From positions 46,780,911-46,844,910 of the forward strand of contig CP136066.1 in the NCBI GenBank assembly GCA_032622095.1: 64,000 nucleotides of DNA, given 5' to 3'. The notes under the pieces are model-generated. The model was not told the DNA's origin. It did no database searches and was given only the letters and a program-made list of their open reading frames with translations. A program made the translations under genes and the position numbers. Shown one piece after another: positions 11,135 through 23,665 of the stretch (the first letter of the stretch is position 1; each line of letters begins with the position of its first letter). The DNA is from Siphonodentalium dalli. Lineage: Eukaryota > Mollusca > Scaphopoda > Gadilida > Siphonodentaliidae.

Positions 11135-12488
11135 ATGAAGAATAAAGCAGCCACAACTACATCAGCCCACATGAAAACCAAATGTTGGTATGCAAGTTTG
11201 TGCTCTCAAGTTGGGAGCAATCAACTGGCATAGTCCATACTATTACCTGGTCAGCTGGGATCTGGCTATGGCCATTGATCCCAAAATCATCACAGCCCCA
11301 AGTTGTATTGCTCAGCAGGGATGACATGGCATATTCTCAAATATACAATATTATTTATGGGTCTTTGTGTTTATAAATGGGAGTAACGAAGGAATTTATA
11401 CAATAAAGAAAACATAAGTTTCATCTCATCATCTTTAATTATAATATTGTGGATATAAATATATAAGTATGGTTTTTATTATATGCGCATTATTAACGCT
11501 AAATAATATGCGTCATTTTCACATTCAATAATACATATATGTACTATTAAATATTGCAATAATATCACAAGCAACATGTTTATAAGCGTTTCCACTTGCA
11601 ATATTATTGCGATATTGGACGCGAAAATAGCGCGCTTAATATACCACTTCGGTTGAATGTTACTGTATATCAATAACAGCTAGTTGGGATTGTAACATTC
11701 AAGACAACAGCAGATCGCATAATAACTGTGCGTAATGACTTGGCGACAATGTTCTGCTGTAGTCGCACTTTTCCATGCAATTCCATGGTATTACAACACT
11801 TAGTATCAATACCAGTGAGTCAGCCAAAAATAGTTTGATAACAACGTCGAACCAATAGTGTATTCCCGGTAAATTGTCATAATAACTTGACGATAACATG
11901 CCGAATGAATGGCATTGTCTCATGTCCACACGTTCAATGAAATTGATGACCACAGGATGAATTGGTCCGTGTAATTGTAAAGTTGGAATTGTAGATATGT
12001 GACCACCCGTCACTGCACGACGTCAGTTCATTGTTTATGGTGTTGTTGTAGACACCGAAGCTCTTGTGCATACACTTGTGCGTACAGTACATGTACATGT
12101 ATACCATCTCTTGTAAATGTACATGAATGTGCTTTGAAACAATCATATTCAGAACATTGCCATTGTCAACTGGATTATCAACATTCGAATAGTTTAAATA
12201 TCTGCTCGTTGTGTCATTGTTGTTATTATTGTCACTATTGGTTGACATCGAAGCTCGTGTTAATTGTACCTGTGTCGTCCTCCAGTGTCAGTAAATGTGC
12301 CAGCGTTTTGATACGAAGTAACAATACTGTCAATTTCAACATCATCACTGACTCGAATGAAGTCAGACCATGGATCACGCCGTGAATCGATTGGCATGAA
12401 TCTCTACTCTCTAATTTAGTGAAAATTGTCAATGATTAAGCGGATTTTCGCAGAATTCAAACTTGTCCGGTTATCAAAGGAACCAAAA

Positions 12489-12853
12489 TATATGGAATCC
12501 TATTAGAGCCACTTGATAATGGCGCTTTCAGCGCGCGCCGAAAGCGACAAAAAGCGCACCACTAGTAACGCGCCGAAAGCGACAAAATGTGCCATATTAG
12601 CGCATGTTTCGGCGCGCCGAACGCGACAAAATGTGCGCCATAACGGCGCATTTTTTGTCGCTTTCGGCGCGCCCCGAAACATGCGCTAATGGCTCACTTT
12701 TTGTCGCTTTCGGCGCGCACCGAAAGCCACAAAAAGTGCACCGTAACGGCGCACATTTTGTCGCTTTCGGCGCGTTACTAATGGCGCACTTTTTGTTGCT
12801 TTCGTCGCGCGCCGAAAGCGCATTAGCAAGTAGCCCTAATAGGATTCCATATA
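12489..12853. mobile_element. GC-rich foldback element, copy 1
   Basis: A 365-bp element has terminal inverted repeats: 'tatatggaatcctattag' at the left and its complement at the right end, continuing into 'cttgctaatgg'-type sequence. The interior is an unusual GC-rich set of nested inverted repeats made of ttttgtcgctttcggcgcgc and its complement. It stands out sharply from the AT-rich surroundings. A second copy lies at 38751-39245. There is no transposase, so it is a non-autonomous foldback or MITE-like element. No target duplication was seen for this copy. Confidence 0.8.
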
Positions 12854-13536
12854 AATTGGACCGTCTTAACAACTGTCCACAATCGAACAGATAACATTTT
12901 CCCCAAAAAAAACAGTAATTTGGATCAAATATGCAACGCCAAAGAAAAATGGCTAAAACGTGCTAAAACGAGAACTTAAACCCGGAATAACGTACTCATC
13001 GATATACGTACCGACCAATATAGTCATCAATATACGTACCGTCCGCATAACACAGAATGAATGCCGGATTAATAAATACATATTAAATATCAGCAGAGTA
13101 AGATTCAGTCATAGTGTATGGAGTCATTACCGTATATAATATGGTCGCCGATAAATATACTATTGCCTTTTGACGGCATCACATTGAATCACGAAAATAT
13201 TTAATTTAGACAATTTTCATGGGCACATAAAATAACGGTATGGGACCGTCAAACTGATGAAACGGTATGGGACCGTCGATTATGACGGCCCGAAACCGTC
13301 GAACCGACAGTAATTTCTAACAGTGTGTCTACCTAATTTCTTCCCCTAAAGGCGACGAAATTTTTTTTATTTTTAAATTCCCGTCCGCACTAGGCGGAAG
13401 TATTGATGTTCATGTGTAATAGGATGACCGTTATTTTTTTAATATGACCACCTAATTATTGAATATTAATGAAATAACGGGCAAGCCATAATGCACATTA
13501 TTTCGTAGCGAATGTCGCCCTAATATCCAAACCAGG

Positions 13537-13537
<1 letters not shown>
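12854..13537. other. Intronic sequence with short local duplications
   Basis: It contains 'atatacgtaccg' twice (about 13006 and 13032) and 'acggtatgggaccgtc' twice (about 13235 and 13263). Nothing else is recognisable. Confidence 0.4.

Positions 13538-13594
<57 letters not shown>
13538..13594. repeat. (TA)n microsatellite
   Basis: About 28 uninterrupted TA dinucleotides, 114 bp downstream of the splice donor of the dehydrogenase exon at 13708-13843. It creates a spurious poly-Ile/Tyr reading frame. Confidence 0.95.
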
Positions 13595-13601
<7 letters not shown>

Positions 13602-13707
13602 ATATATATGAATGTTCTTTATATTGTGATTTAAGTGAATCAAGCCGTTTTAAGATACCGTACATGTATTCCTCAACATTGATTACTGTAGTTACTTCAT
13701 ATTTTAC

Positions 13708-13843
13708 CGTAGTCCGTATGTGGGTCTTCTTTTCTCTTAGCTCATTCATAACACCTTCAGCTATGGCTCTAACTGCGAATTTTGTTGCAGTGTAGGCGTT
13801 GATGTTCAAATTCGGAAGGTGGTCCACTCGGTGCCCAGCCAAA
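13708..13843 (-). CDS. DHRS11-like: DHRS11-like exon with the YxxxK active site
   Basis: The exon is 136 nt, with one base completing a split codon followed by 45 codons. The acceptor is ttttcctacag (ends at 13844) and the donor is ACG|gtaaaa (13707). The translation starts LAGHRVDHLPNLNINAYTAT and includes AYTATKFAVRA, the YxxxK catalytic pair of short-chain dehydrogenases (Tyr at about residue 17 and Lys at 21 of the exon). It then runs through EGVMNELREKKTHIRTT, typical of DHRS11-like enzymes. It joins in phase 0 to the exon at 8391-8477. The preceding split codon agrees with a Ser at the end of the missing upstream exon (inference). Confidence 0.85.
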
Positions 13844-15759
13844 CTGTAGGAAAATGTCTAGTTATATATATATTACACCGTCATCATAATCGTAAACAAC
13901 AACAAAAATCCCAAAGTTTCGTCCCGGTGACCAAATGCGCTTTTGTTACTTCAAAGGTAAAACAAACAACACTGTTACAGGGTGCCAACATCATCAAACT
14001 GACACTGAACTATGGGCGATTCAGAGGAGATACTTGAAACACATTTTATTTAAATAATGAAGCAAACGCGATTGGGGAACAACTGAACGTATGGGCTCCA
14101 TCTCCCAATACAACCACATAGAGAAAAAAGGATAATACAAGAACAGAATGATTCATACTCAGGAGTCAAATGTCCAGATAATAAGGTCAACAAATGATCT
14201 GTTGAACTTACTATCTGAATATTTCCAAAAGCGAACTACTCGTCAATGAGTATGTAGTATAGAAAGGGTTAACAATATGGCAGGAGACATGCTTTGTAGT
14301 AAGGTACCCTGATTGCGTTTTCAGGATGGGTAATCCGATAGGTAATTGTTAATTTGATAGCCTGGGTTGATGGAAGTGTAGCTTGCGTGTTTTTTTTTAT
14401 TCATTTTGAGTGGTATGAAAACAAGTTTCAAATACACGATTTGGTGAAAAAATATGGCAAAAATACCAGTTCTAGATTGTAAGAGATCTCATACGACTTA
14501 TTTATTCAAACTGTACATGATTTTCAAGTGAAAAGATTTAAAGTTTTTTAGAATTATTGGTACTGGCGTATTATAGAAAACTTAATCAGATTTCGACAAG
14601 CGAAATCTGAAAGTTTTCATGAAGGTAACACGCATGAGATCCGTATACATAAGAAGCTGTATTACTGTGTTCTATATATAGTTCACGTTACCTACAAATA
14701 GTATCAGAGCACGCGCTTGACGTAACGTAAAGTGGCGCTCTCGTAAGTGAAAGACGCAATAAAAACGGTGTCCCTATTGGTCAGATTGTCTATCTAAACC
14801 AATCAGATTTGACGTTGCATAGACATGGTCGTGGCTACGCCTTGTAGTTCAAATACAGAAATCACCACCTCGTCGTTTCTATTTCCACAAATTACCTATC
14901 ACCACACAACAAAAGGATGAGATGTAAACGAAATACATAGAAGGTGAGTGATCTAACTAAAAATAGTACTTCATATCTTGTTTCGGACGGAACAAATGAC
15001 ATCAAAAAGTGAAAAAAACACTTCTTTTACTCAACTTACTGTGATTTGAGACTTCCGCTCTTTGACTTGGTCAAGTTTGTGTTTGAAACTGACAGACTCA
15101 ATTCTGAGTCTTTGGTATTGTCGTTCATGTTTCAATGAATGATTTACTGTAAGTTAACTTGGCTAGATAACTAGATCATAGGTGCCATAACTGAATGATT
15201 TAATCGCAAAAATTAGTTTAATTTATCAATTCTCCGCAGTCTCTGTTCCAACTCCAAAGCTTAACAACAGTTGTCATTAGCGAAGACCAAAAACAAAAAC
15301 TCAAAACACATTTCCGGTTATACGAACAAGGACAAGGTCGGGACAATTCTCAAAACAAAAATGAACTTGAAGAAAATCCTTGAAATTGAAATTAAATTAG
15401 GCTTCATCTTGGACGTGAGGAATTATTCTGACTTCGTCTTTTCAACATGGATTTACCGGGCGTTAGTTCAAAATTATCTGATTATAATTACCAGATTGCC
15501 GATGAATGCCGTGATCACATTTACACATCGTGAATTCAAGGATTGTAGGTACATTCAGCTTAGTTTAACTTGAATGTGAACACTGCTAGTGCTAGTTGTG
15601 TGAAAGTAACATATCTCTTGATTTTGGCCAAAGTAAAGAGATACTAGTAATGTGAAATTATTCAATTTATTGAGAAATATTGACAATCATTGCTACTTAA
15701 TTTTGTGTTTGTCATTTAATAATTTGAAAGTGAAATAATCGAAGTGAGAGCGCTGCTGG
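13844..15759. other. Intronic sequence; possible promoter-like patch near 14.7-14.9 kb
   Basis: Mostly unassigned. On the plus strand, 14712-14941 has a tgacgtaac motif, an attggtca and a ccaatcaga (CCAAT-type boxes in both orientations), and a consensus-like splice donor AAG|gtgagt at about 14942. A T/C-rich acceptor (ttctccgcag) follows near 15240. These could mark a first exon or non-coding transcript inside the intron; no protein supports it. Confidence 0.25.
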
Positions 15760-15845
15760 AGTTCGATGGCCGAGTGGTTAGCGTGTTCGACTATCGGCCA
15801 GAGGTTTCTCTTGGACGCTGGATCGATTCATCGCGATCCGCGACA
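15760..15845 (+). repeat. tRNA-like sequence, SINE head or tRNA fossil
   Basis: 'tggccgagtgg' at 15767-15777 matches the pol III A-box (D-arm) consensus. About 50 bp downstream 'ggatcgattc' (15820-15829) is a B-box with one clear mismatch. The acceptor stem does not pair convincingly, so this is not called as a functional tRNA gene. Confidence 0.4.
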
Positions 15846-17319
15846 AAACAAAAGTCCGGAGCTCCGAGCGTGCCTATATAAAGTACTGTGTTACAGTGTG
15901 TGCCTCGATGTGGTGTCATTAAGCAGTAATTCGCTCCCGCCATGTGTCATGCACAGCCTGGATTACACTGGTTTGATCAAGCAATCCCACCAGGTGATCG
16001 TTGATGGAAAAATTTACTGTCAAAAGTATTCCCTTCGGTATGTAAGTGGATAGAAATTTCAGGTGATGGTGTAATAGAGTTATCTCTCTTCCGTGATTAT
16101 GGTGGTGGAATAATATATTTGGTGGTGGTGTTGAAAAGGGCATTTCAGATATCGATGTGGTGTGGAGGTGGATACATATAAATACACTCAAGTAAGAAAA
16201 AGTAAGATGGATGCTGATTTGTTATGTCATGATGACATGTTAATCCTACCGCACAGTGGCGCTCTCTATTTGTGGAATTTTTGGGCAAATTGCATGGTGC
16301 TTCGGGGAAGGTTGTGCAAACTTACTGTGCTACTTTAAATGAGAAACAAAATTATCATTATACGAGGTCACCATTCATCACTGCGTGTTGGAATTTCAAT
16401 AATTTTCAAGTCTAAAAGACTAAATAGAATCGCGATATGCATATGATATCCTATCGTCAGCACAAATATTGCTACCTATCACATTGTAGCAGAAGTGTGC
16501 ATGCAATATCCAGTTCATGGAATGAATGATGAGTAGAGCCTGGTTGAAATACTACTGTGTGGCGAGTCACACTCGTCTTCGAGCTATTGAGGCCATGTAT
16601 ACATGGTGTTATGAGCGGTTTGTATTGTGAATGGGTTAAGTTATCATCTCGTAAACCCTCACAGTTGACAATTTTATACCAGGTTCTATTCAGTATTCTG
16701 AAAATCTCGCAATGGAAATTTGCATGGTACATATTTATTTAAGATTTTTTGGTCAAAAGGTGGTAGCCGGACATTTGGTTTAAATAACCATCAGTGGCAG
16801 TGCTTTGGTTTGTTTTGTCCACCAGTCTGTCTGCATCACTTTATGTTTTACTTTTACAAACATATTTCAGAGTTAACAAATGGCTGATATATAGGGTCCT
16901 GACTCATTTTTCTTCTGACGAATCTTCCAAAATGAGGACTTAGCCCACCAGATGTGCCTTGGTAAAATGAACCTGAACACTGGACTTAAATAAGTACTAG
17001 ATGTATTAACTCCTATTTCTAAGTCATGTAACTGTGGTTAGAAATTCCACCAAATTGTTTATAACGTATCAGTATAGCGCTAGCTAACCCTCACCTTTCA
17101 AAATTCCGGTGTTGAATGTGTCACAGTGAAAAGTATCCTAAACACATTTCATCGGTGTTGAGTGTTGTGCTTATTGCTGTTTACAAACAAACGCTCGATT
17201 CACAAACTGTGTGTTTGAGGTTAATATGGCATTCATACTATCATTATAGTATAATATTAGTATAATCTTTACAACATATTATAATTTAGTAACTGTTATT
17301 TCTAAATTATAACCTACTA
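15846..17319. other. Unassigned intronic DNA
   Basis: No coding, RNA or repeat feature could be supported. Two overlapping ORFs near 16.5-16.7 kb on opposite strands have no recognised content. Confidence 0.4.
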
Positions 17320-18824
17320 GCAGGTTAGCCCGCCACTGGCGGCAATTGTCAGAAACATGACAATTTTTTATTTGTTTAATTAATTTTTTTATTTAATTTT
17401 TTGTTTTTCAATGAGTTAATTGTGCCTTTTTAATTTTTTAATTTAATTTTTTGTTTTTAAATTTTACCCGATTTTTTAATTTAATTTTTTGTTTTTCAAT
17501 TTTACCCGATTTGAACTTGAATTGATAATTTTCAAGGTCAAGGTCAGGTCAGGGCCACAATTTAACCCGTCCATGACACTTCCCGTAGGTAGCAAGTTTG
17601 AGCTCAATCGGTTCGAGTCTATAAAGGACACACACATATATATCATTTGTGGGTACCCGTTTCAAGGTGAAGATCACCTCGGGCGGAAAAACTGACCCGC
17701 TGAAAATCTCCCCCGTTCCTAGGAAGCCCTAAGTACGTAAGAATTACACAACACGCTCATGTCTGGATACAGTCACGTTCACGCCCGGACCCAGATGTAA
17801 GAATCGCATTACACGCATACGCTCTTTATCAACGACACTGCGGATACGAACGCTCTTTAACTATCAACGCGATTAACCCCACATTGCGTTTTGTGTGACT
17901 GGGAGTGAAGAACGGGTGCTCGGAGCTTCTCCAAAACGCCGCGACGTCCATTCCTGTGGGTTTTTACCCTTAGATAGGAAGTTTGGTCTCGATCGGTGCA
18001 GCCGTTTTCGATTCTATATACTATATATATATATATAGACACATATATACGGAAGTCTCAAAATATATAGTAGACTAGAAGGTGACCCGACTTCCTCCGG
18101 GCTTTGACCTTGAATTGTCCATTTTGAAGGCCAAGGTCAGGTGGGGTCACGATTTGACCCGTCCAAAACACTGCCCGGACAAAAGTACCCGACAAAAGTA
18201 CCCGCCGAAATCCATCCGGTTTTACCCGATTTTACCTTGAATTGAACATTTTGAAGGTCAAGGTCAGGTCGTGGTCACGATTTGACCCGTCCAAAACAAT
18301 CAGTGGACAAAAGTAACCCTATGTATAAAATTTCGTCGAAATCCCATCAAAATTTGCGATTTGACCTAGAAATGACCCGATTTCAAGGTCAAGCTCGCAT
18401 CACACGGGCAAATAAATATGCTTATGAGACTCCCCGACCGAAAGTTACCCCACATACCAAGTTTCATCGAAACCCCGTTATATTCGGGCGTTTGACCTTG
18501 AAATGACCCGATTTCAAGGTCAATGTCACGTCGCACGGGCAAATTAATAGGTTTATGCCACTCATCGGCCGAATGTAACCCCACATACCTAGTTTCATCG
18601 AAATCCCGTAATATTCGGACGTTTGACCTTGAAATTACCCGATTTCAAGGTCAATGTCACGTCGCATGGGCAAATTGATAGGCCTACGTCACTCCCCGGC
18701 CGAAAATACGCCCACATACCAAGTTTAATCGAAATCGGCTAGGCCGTTTTCGTGTCCATCGATTACAGACACACACACACTCCCAGACAGACACACAGAT
18801 CTTCCAAAATATATAATAGACTAG
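17320..18824 (+). repeat. Composite repeat units 1-2 of a tandem series
   Basis: Units are delimited by a recurring end 'aaaatatataatagactag' (ctag at 18075-18078 and 18821-18824). Inside each, motifs such as 'tttgaccttgaattg', 'ttcaaggtcaaggtca' and 'ccaagtttcatcgaaatc' recur at about 70-125 bp steps. The start motif is 'gacccgacttcctccgggc'. The same family occurs in reverse orientation at 36413-38124. Its ORFs are repeat artefacts. Confidence 0.8.
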
Positions 18825-19464
18825 AAGGTGAACCGACTTCGTCCGGGCTGTTTCCCCTCTGCTTTTCGGCGAATTGCGCGATTTGACCTTGAATTGTCCA
18901 TTTTGAAGGTCAAGGTCAGGTGGGGGCCACAATTTGACCCATCCAAAACACTGAACAGACAAAAGTACCCAACAAAAGTACCCGTCGAAATCCATCCGGT
19001 TTTACCCGATTTGACCTTGAATTGATTATTTTGAAGGTCAATGTCAGGTCGGGGTCACGAATTGACCCGTCTAAAACACTCAGTGGACAAAAGTAACCCT
19101 ATGTATCAAATTTAGTGGAAATCCCATCAAAATTCACGATTTGACCTTGAATTGACCCGATTTCAAGGTCAAGGTCACATCGCACGGGCAAATTGATAGG
19201 CCTGTGCCACTTACCGGTCGAAAGTATACCCACATACCAAGTTTCTTCGAAATCCTGTGATATTCGGGCGTTTGACCTTGAAATTACCCGATTTCAAGGT
19301 CAAGGTCACGTCGCACGGTCAAATTAATAGGCCTATGTCACCTCGGCCCCCAAATACCAAGTTTCATCGAAATCGGGTCTGCCGTTTTCGAGTCCATCGC
19401 GAACAGACAGACACACACACACACACCCTCTCACACATATCTTCCAAAATATATAATAGACTAG
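18825..19464 (+). repeat. Composite repeat unit 3 (ends in CTAG)
   Basis: It begins 'aaggtgaaccgacttcgtcc', contains three to four copies of the 'caaggtcaaggtcacgtcgc' type block, then an (AC)n run at about 19408-19425, and ends with 'atataatagactag'. It abuts the next unit directly. Confidence 0.8.
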
Positions 19465-21766
19465 CCGATGAGCCCGACGTTGTCCGGGCTATTAAAAAAA
19501 CAAATTTCAAGTCGATAGCTCCACCCGTTTCCGAGATCTCGTCTGCGCATGCGCTGCACTGGCGTCGCACGGGCTCGCCAATACGACAACGACGACCGCC
19601 TGGTCAAACTACACACACGTACCAAGTTTCGTCCCGATCGGTCGAGAATCGTAGATTTGTATAAATGACAGACAAACAAACATACAGACAAACAGAGGTC
19701 TTCAAAATATATATGAGACTAGCCGACGAGCCCAACTTTGTCCGGGCTATTCTAAAACCAAATTTCAAGTCTCTAGCTCCACCCGTTTCCGAGATATGGT
19801 CTGCGCATTCGCGAAGCTGACATCGCACGGGTTCGGCGACCCGATAAAATTCGTATCCGGGGCAAGATATCTTCAGATACAAAATTTCAAGTCGATAGCT
19901 CCACCCGTTTCCGAGATCTGGTATGAGCATGCGCGAAGCTGGCGTCGCACGAGCTCGGCGACCCGTTAAAATTCGTATCCGGAGCAAGATACATTCACAT
20001 AGCAAATTTCAAGTCGATAGCTCCACCCGTTTCCGAGATCTCGTCTGCGCATGCGCTAAGCTGGCATCGCACGGGCTCGGCGACCCGATAAAATTCTTAT
20101 CCGGGGCAAGATTCATTCACATAGCAAATTTCAAGTCGATAGCTCCACTCGTTTCCGATATCTCGTTTGCGCATGCGCGAAGCGGGCGCCGAACGGGCTC
20201 GCCAATACGACAACGTCCACCGCCTGGTCAAACTACACACACGTACCAAGTTTCGTCCCGATCGGTCGAGAATCGTAGATTTGTATAAATGACAAACATA
20301 CAAACATACAGACAAACAAACAGACAGAGGTCTTCAAAATATATATGAGACTAGCCGATGAGCCCGACGTTGTCTGGGCTATTCAAAAACCAAATTTCAA
20401 GTCGATAGCTCCACCCGTTTCCGATATATGGTCTGCGCATGCGCGAAGCTGGCATCGCACGGACTCGGCGACCCGATAAAATTCGTATCCGGGGCAAGAT
20501 ACATTCACATACCAACTTTCAAGTCGATAGCTCTACCCGTTTCCGAGATCTCGTCTGCGCATGCGCGAAGCTGGCGTCGCACAGGCTCGGCGACCCGATA
20601 AAATTCGTATCCAGGACAAGATACATTCACATACCAAATTTCAAGTCGATAGCTCCACCCGTTTCCGAGATCTCGTCTGCGCATGCGCGAAGCTGGCGTC
20701 GCACGGGCTCCGCGACCCGATAAAATTCGTATCCGACGTTGTCCGGGCGACGTTGTCCGGGCTATTCAAAAACCAAATTTCAAGTCGATAGCTCCACCCG
20801 TTTCCGAGATCTAGTCTGCGCATGCGCGAAGCTGGTGTCGCACGGGCTCGGCGACCCGATAAAATTCGTATCCGGGGCAAGATAGATTCACATACCAAAT
20901 TTCAAGTCGATAGCTCCACCCGTTTCCGAGATCTCGTCTGCGCATGCGCGAAGCTGGCGTCGCATGGGCTCGGCGACCCGATAAAATTCGTATCCGGGGC
21001 AAGATACATTCACATAGCAAATTTCAAGTCGATAGCTACACCCGTTCCCGAGATCTCGTCTGCGCATGCGCGAAGCGGGCGCCGCACGGGCTCGCCAATA
21101 CGACAACGTTCACCGCCTGGTCAAACTACACACACGTACCAAGTTTCGTCCCGATCGGTCGAGAATCGTAGATTTGTATTAATGACAAACAAACAAACAA
21201 ACATACATACAGACAGAGGTCTTCAAAATATATATGAGACTAGCCGATGAGCCCGACGTTGTCCGGGCTATTCATCCGGGCTATTCAAAAACCAAATTTC
21301 AAGTCGTTAGCTCCACCCGTTTCCGAGATCTGGTCTGCGCATGCGCGAAGCTGGCATCGCACGGGCTCGGCGACCCGATAAAATTCGTATCCGGGGCAAG
21401 ATACATTCACATACCAAATTTCAAGTCGATAGCTCCACCCGTTTCCGAGATCTCGTCTGCGCATGCGCGAAGCTGGCGTTGCACGAGATCGGCGACCCGA
21501 TAAAATTCGTATCCGGGGCAAGATACATTCACATAGCAAATTTCAAGTCGATAGCTCCCCCCGTTTCCGAGATCTCGTCTGCGCATGCGCTGCACGGGCG
21601 TCGCACGGGCTCGCCAATACGACAACGTTCACCGCCCGGTCAAACTACACACACGTACCAAGTTTCGTCCCGATCGGTCGAGAATCGTAGATTTGTATAA
21701 ATGACAAACAAACAAACAAACAAACAAACATACATACAGACAGAGGTCTTCAAAATATATATGAGA
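19465..21766 (+). repeat. Composite repeat units 4-7 with ~122-bp monomers carrying GCGCATGCGC
   Basis: Four head-to-tail units start at 19465, 19723, 20355 and 21244. Each opens with 'gagcccgacgttgtccgggc' or a variant, and all but the last end in '...atatatgagactag'. They contain 1, 4, 6 and 3 copies of a ~122-bp monomer ('caaatttcaagtcgatagct ... tccggggcaagatacattca'). The shared tail has 'gtaccaagtttcgtcccgat' and (ACAA)n. By eye, twelve exact gcgcatgcgc palindromes occur here, one per monomer. The variable monomer number between units indicates unequal exchange or slippage inside a mobile or tandem unit. Confidence 0.85.
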
Positions 21767-22593
21767 TAACGAAGGTCATCCGTGTCTTTAACCATCAAGG
21801 TCCAAATGACATGTATATGCTTTTAGTAACAGGCCGTGGCATATACATTTAATTGTTATATACCGATACATGTCCATGAAATATAAATACGCAGCACCAT
21901 TGCTACCAGATTTAAACCGGCACATGCATTAATGCGACTTGAGAATATACTTCAAAGTATCAACCTGTGCGGGTACAATTATTATTCACCTAATCTAATT
22001 GTATATCTACACATCATGGCCTTGGAAGGAGTAAGTTTTCGAATAACGTAGTACGTTATTATTATATTTCGTTGGTCGAAATAGTGATATTATGTTCTGG
22101 TCGCATGCGTTAAGTATTCCATAATGTTCACATGGAGCTAATTGCAAGCCATCATTTCGCTTGTTGAGAGAACACAGTTCAATGCCAATGCTTGAATGCC
22201 GAGAACGCTGAATGACATCGAAGAGTGTTCACTTCACAATCCGAAGCTTCTTTGGCGTTTTCTGCGCGACGGCGTATTTTTGTTACAGAAATGCACAATC
22301 ACAGTCCAACAATAACCTTGACAGAAAACTGTTGTGCTACTAGTGCCTCGTTCTTTACCGTCAGTGTTATAGTCGGAATTGGCCGAACATATAACCGCAG
22401 ACGAATCGCGCAATTCTCGTGGTGCCACACCACCAGATTAGGACAGCGATGTAAATATGCGGCAGCGTTTATTGCGATGTTTGCGATTCACCCGCGTATA
22501 GCACACCGTCTGGAAGAACTCGCTGCCTCATGTGTGTCCTGGTTAGCTGAAAATCGCGGCATACCGCGCGGCAATACGCAAGGTTGACGGACC
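21767..22593. other. Unassigned intronic DNA
   Basis: A 120-codon plus-strand frame (22225-22587) lacks any recognised motif and is not called. Nothing else was identified. Confidence 0.35.
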
Positions 22594-22848
22594 TTAGCCC
22601 TTGCATGACAAGAGTGCGCTGGTGCAGTATTGAAGATCACGTACCAGTGCATTCTCTTAGACATAGGGAGTCTTGCATTTATAAGAGAATGCACTTGCGT
22701 ACAAAGTTGATATAAACATTGTTAGGCCAATGCATTCTCTTATACATGTATATGCGAGGCGCCATGTGGGCGACTCCCATACATAAGACAATGTATTGAC
22801 ACATGGTTTTCGTAAACATTTAGGAAGCTCCAGTCATGAAGGGGTTAA
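22594..22848. mobile_element. TTAA-type MITE, copy 1
   Basis: A 255-bp element is bounded by 'ttagcccttgcatgac' on the left and 'gtcatgaaggggttaa' on the right, an inverted pair with a decayed TTAA at the left end. Inside are two hairpin modules (a 'gcattctcttatacat...tgcgag' arm with its complement) separated by a spacer related to 'ttgactttgtaagtcag'. Terminal TTAA plus CCC-starting inverted repeats are the hallmark of piggyBac-type elements. The internal module is the same as the monomer of the arrays at 55.5-64 kb. Confidence 0.7.
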
Positions 22849-23342
22849 TTGTTACCTGCCTGTTAAGGAAGAATATATGCCCGTCGTCTATGTTCCTTTC
22901 TTCCAAAGACATGAATGTCTCTCGTGTGCATATCATCAACGCCAAAACATTAACCTGAAAGGAAGAATAGTGAGCACAGTAGCTCTAAACAATATGTTGG
23001 AGAGCTATAATATTCTAACATTTCTCAATTGATATGACGGTACATTTTCGTTTGCTTTTTTATGATTCAGTTTTGAATGCTCTCGGTCTTTGTTCTCGTG
23101 TTGCTGTTGTACAGCACCGTAACAAGAGCCAGTTATCAATTAAAGCCGACGACACCATGACGGTGTCCATTACACCCAGTTTGATATTTTCGATTTTAAT
23201 ATTGGAGTTAAGGACGATAACGCATCGCAAGTCAATCTCAACCAGAATAATTTCGCTGTCCGTCGTAACCGGCTGTGAAAACACGGATTTAGCCTGGCAG
23301 TCGGTGTAATTCCCAGATTTAAAAATAATTAAATTTCCAAGA
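22849..23342. other. Unassigned intronic DNA
   Basis: No feature could be supported. Confidence 0.35.
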
Positions 23343-23665
23343 AATAGAACACGAAATATGGAACCAACTGACAATGCGGACAAAATATAGTTTTATATGG
23401 AACTGGTGTTCATAGGCAAAATAACTGCGGTAAGATCCTCGCATATCCGCGACCGTTTGATGTTGTATACCCCAAACCTTATCATCATACATGTTTGTTC
23501 TCCAATAGAACACGAAACATGGAACCAACTGACAATGTGGACATAATATAGTTTTATGTGGCACTGGTGTTCATAGGCAAAATAACTGCGGTAAGATCCT
23601 CGCATATCCGTGACCGTTTGATGTTGTATGCCCCAAACATTATCATTATTCATGTATGTTCTCCA
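23343..23665. repeat. Tandem duplication, 161-bp unit, two copies
   Basis: 23343-23503 and 23504-23665 align along their length from 'aatagaacacgaaa' to 'catgtwtgttctcc' with about a dozen differences. This is a simple local duplication. Confidence 0.9.

Larger units (their letters stand above)
8478..12488. other. Dehydrogenase intron, part 1: mostly unassigned AT-rich DNA
   Basis: Apart from the short items listed separately (a LINE-like 3' tail near 9.4 kb and an 11-bp tandem repeat near 11.1 kb), no gene, RNA or mobile element could be supported. The ORFs in this stretch have no recognisable motifs. Confidence 0.4.

Noticed and set aside
11934-12385. Overlapping 104- and 128-codon ORFs on opposite strands
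   Set aside because: They are low-complexity, Asn- and Cys-rich readings of AT/GT-rich DNA with no motif.
12597-12894. 91- and 96-codon ORFs in opposite directions
   Set aside because: They are products of the GC-rich inverted repeats of the foldback element.
13534-13842. 101-codon ORF ending in poly-Ile/Tyr
   Set aside because: Only its first 45 codons are the dehydrogenase exon; the rest is intron and (TA)n microsatellite beyond a clear splice donor.
15766-16053. 95-codon ORF starting MAEWLACST
   Set aside because: It begins on the tRNA-like A-box (tggccgagtgg), so it is read-through of a tRNA-derived sequence.
19604-21700. Many overlapping 70-140-codon ORFs on both strands
   Set aside because: They are all shadows of the ~122-bp repeat monomers; the same peptides recur on both strands.
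22225-22587. 120-codon plus-strand ORF
   Set aside because: It has no recognisable domain, no splice or promoter context, and a composition close to random.
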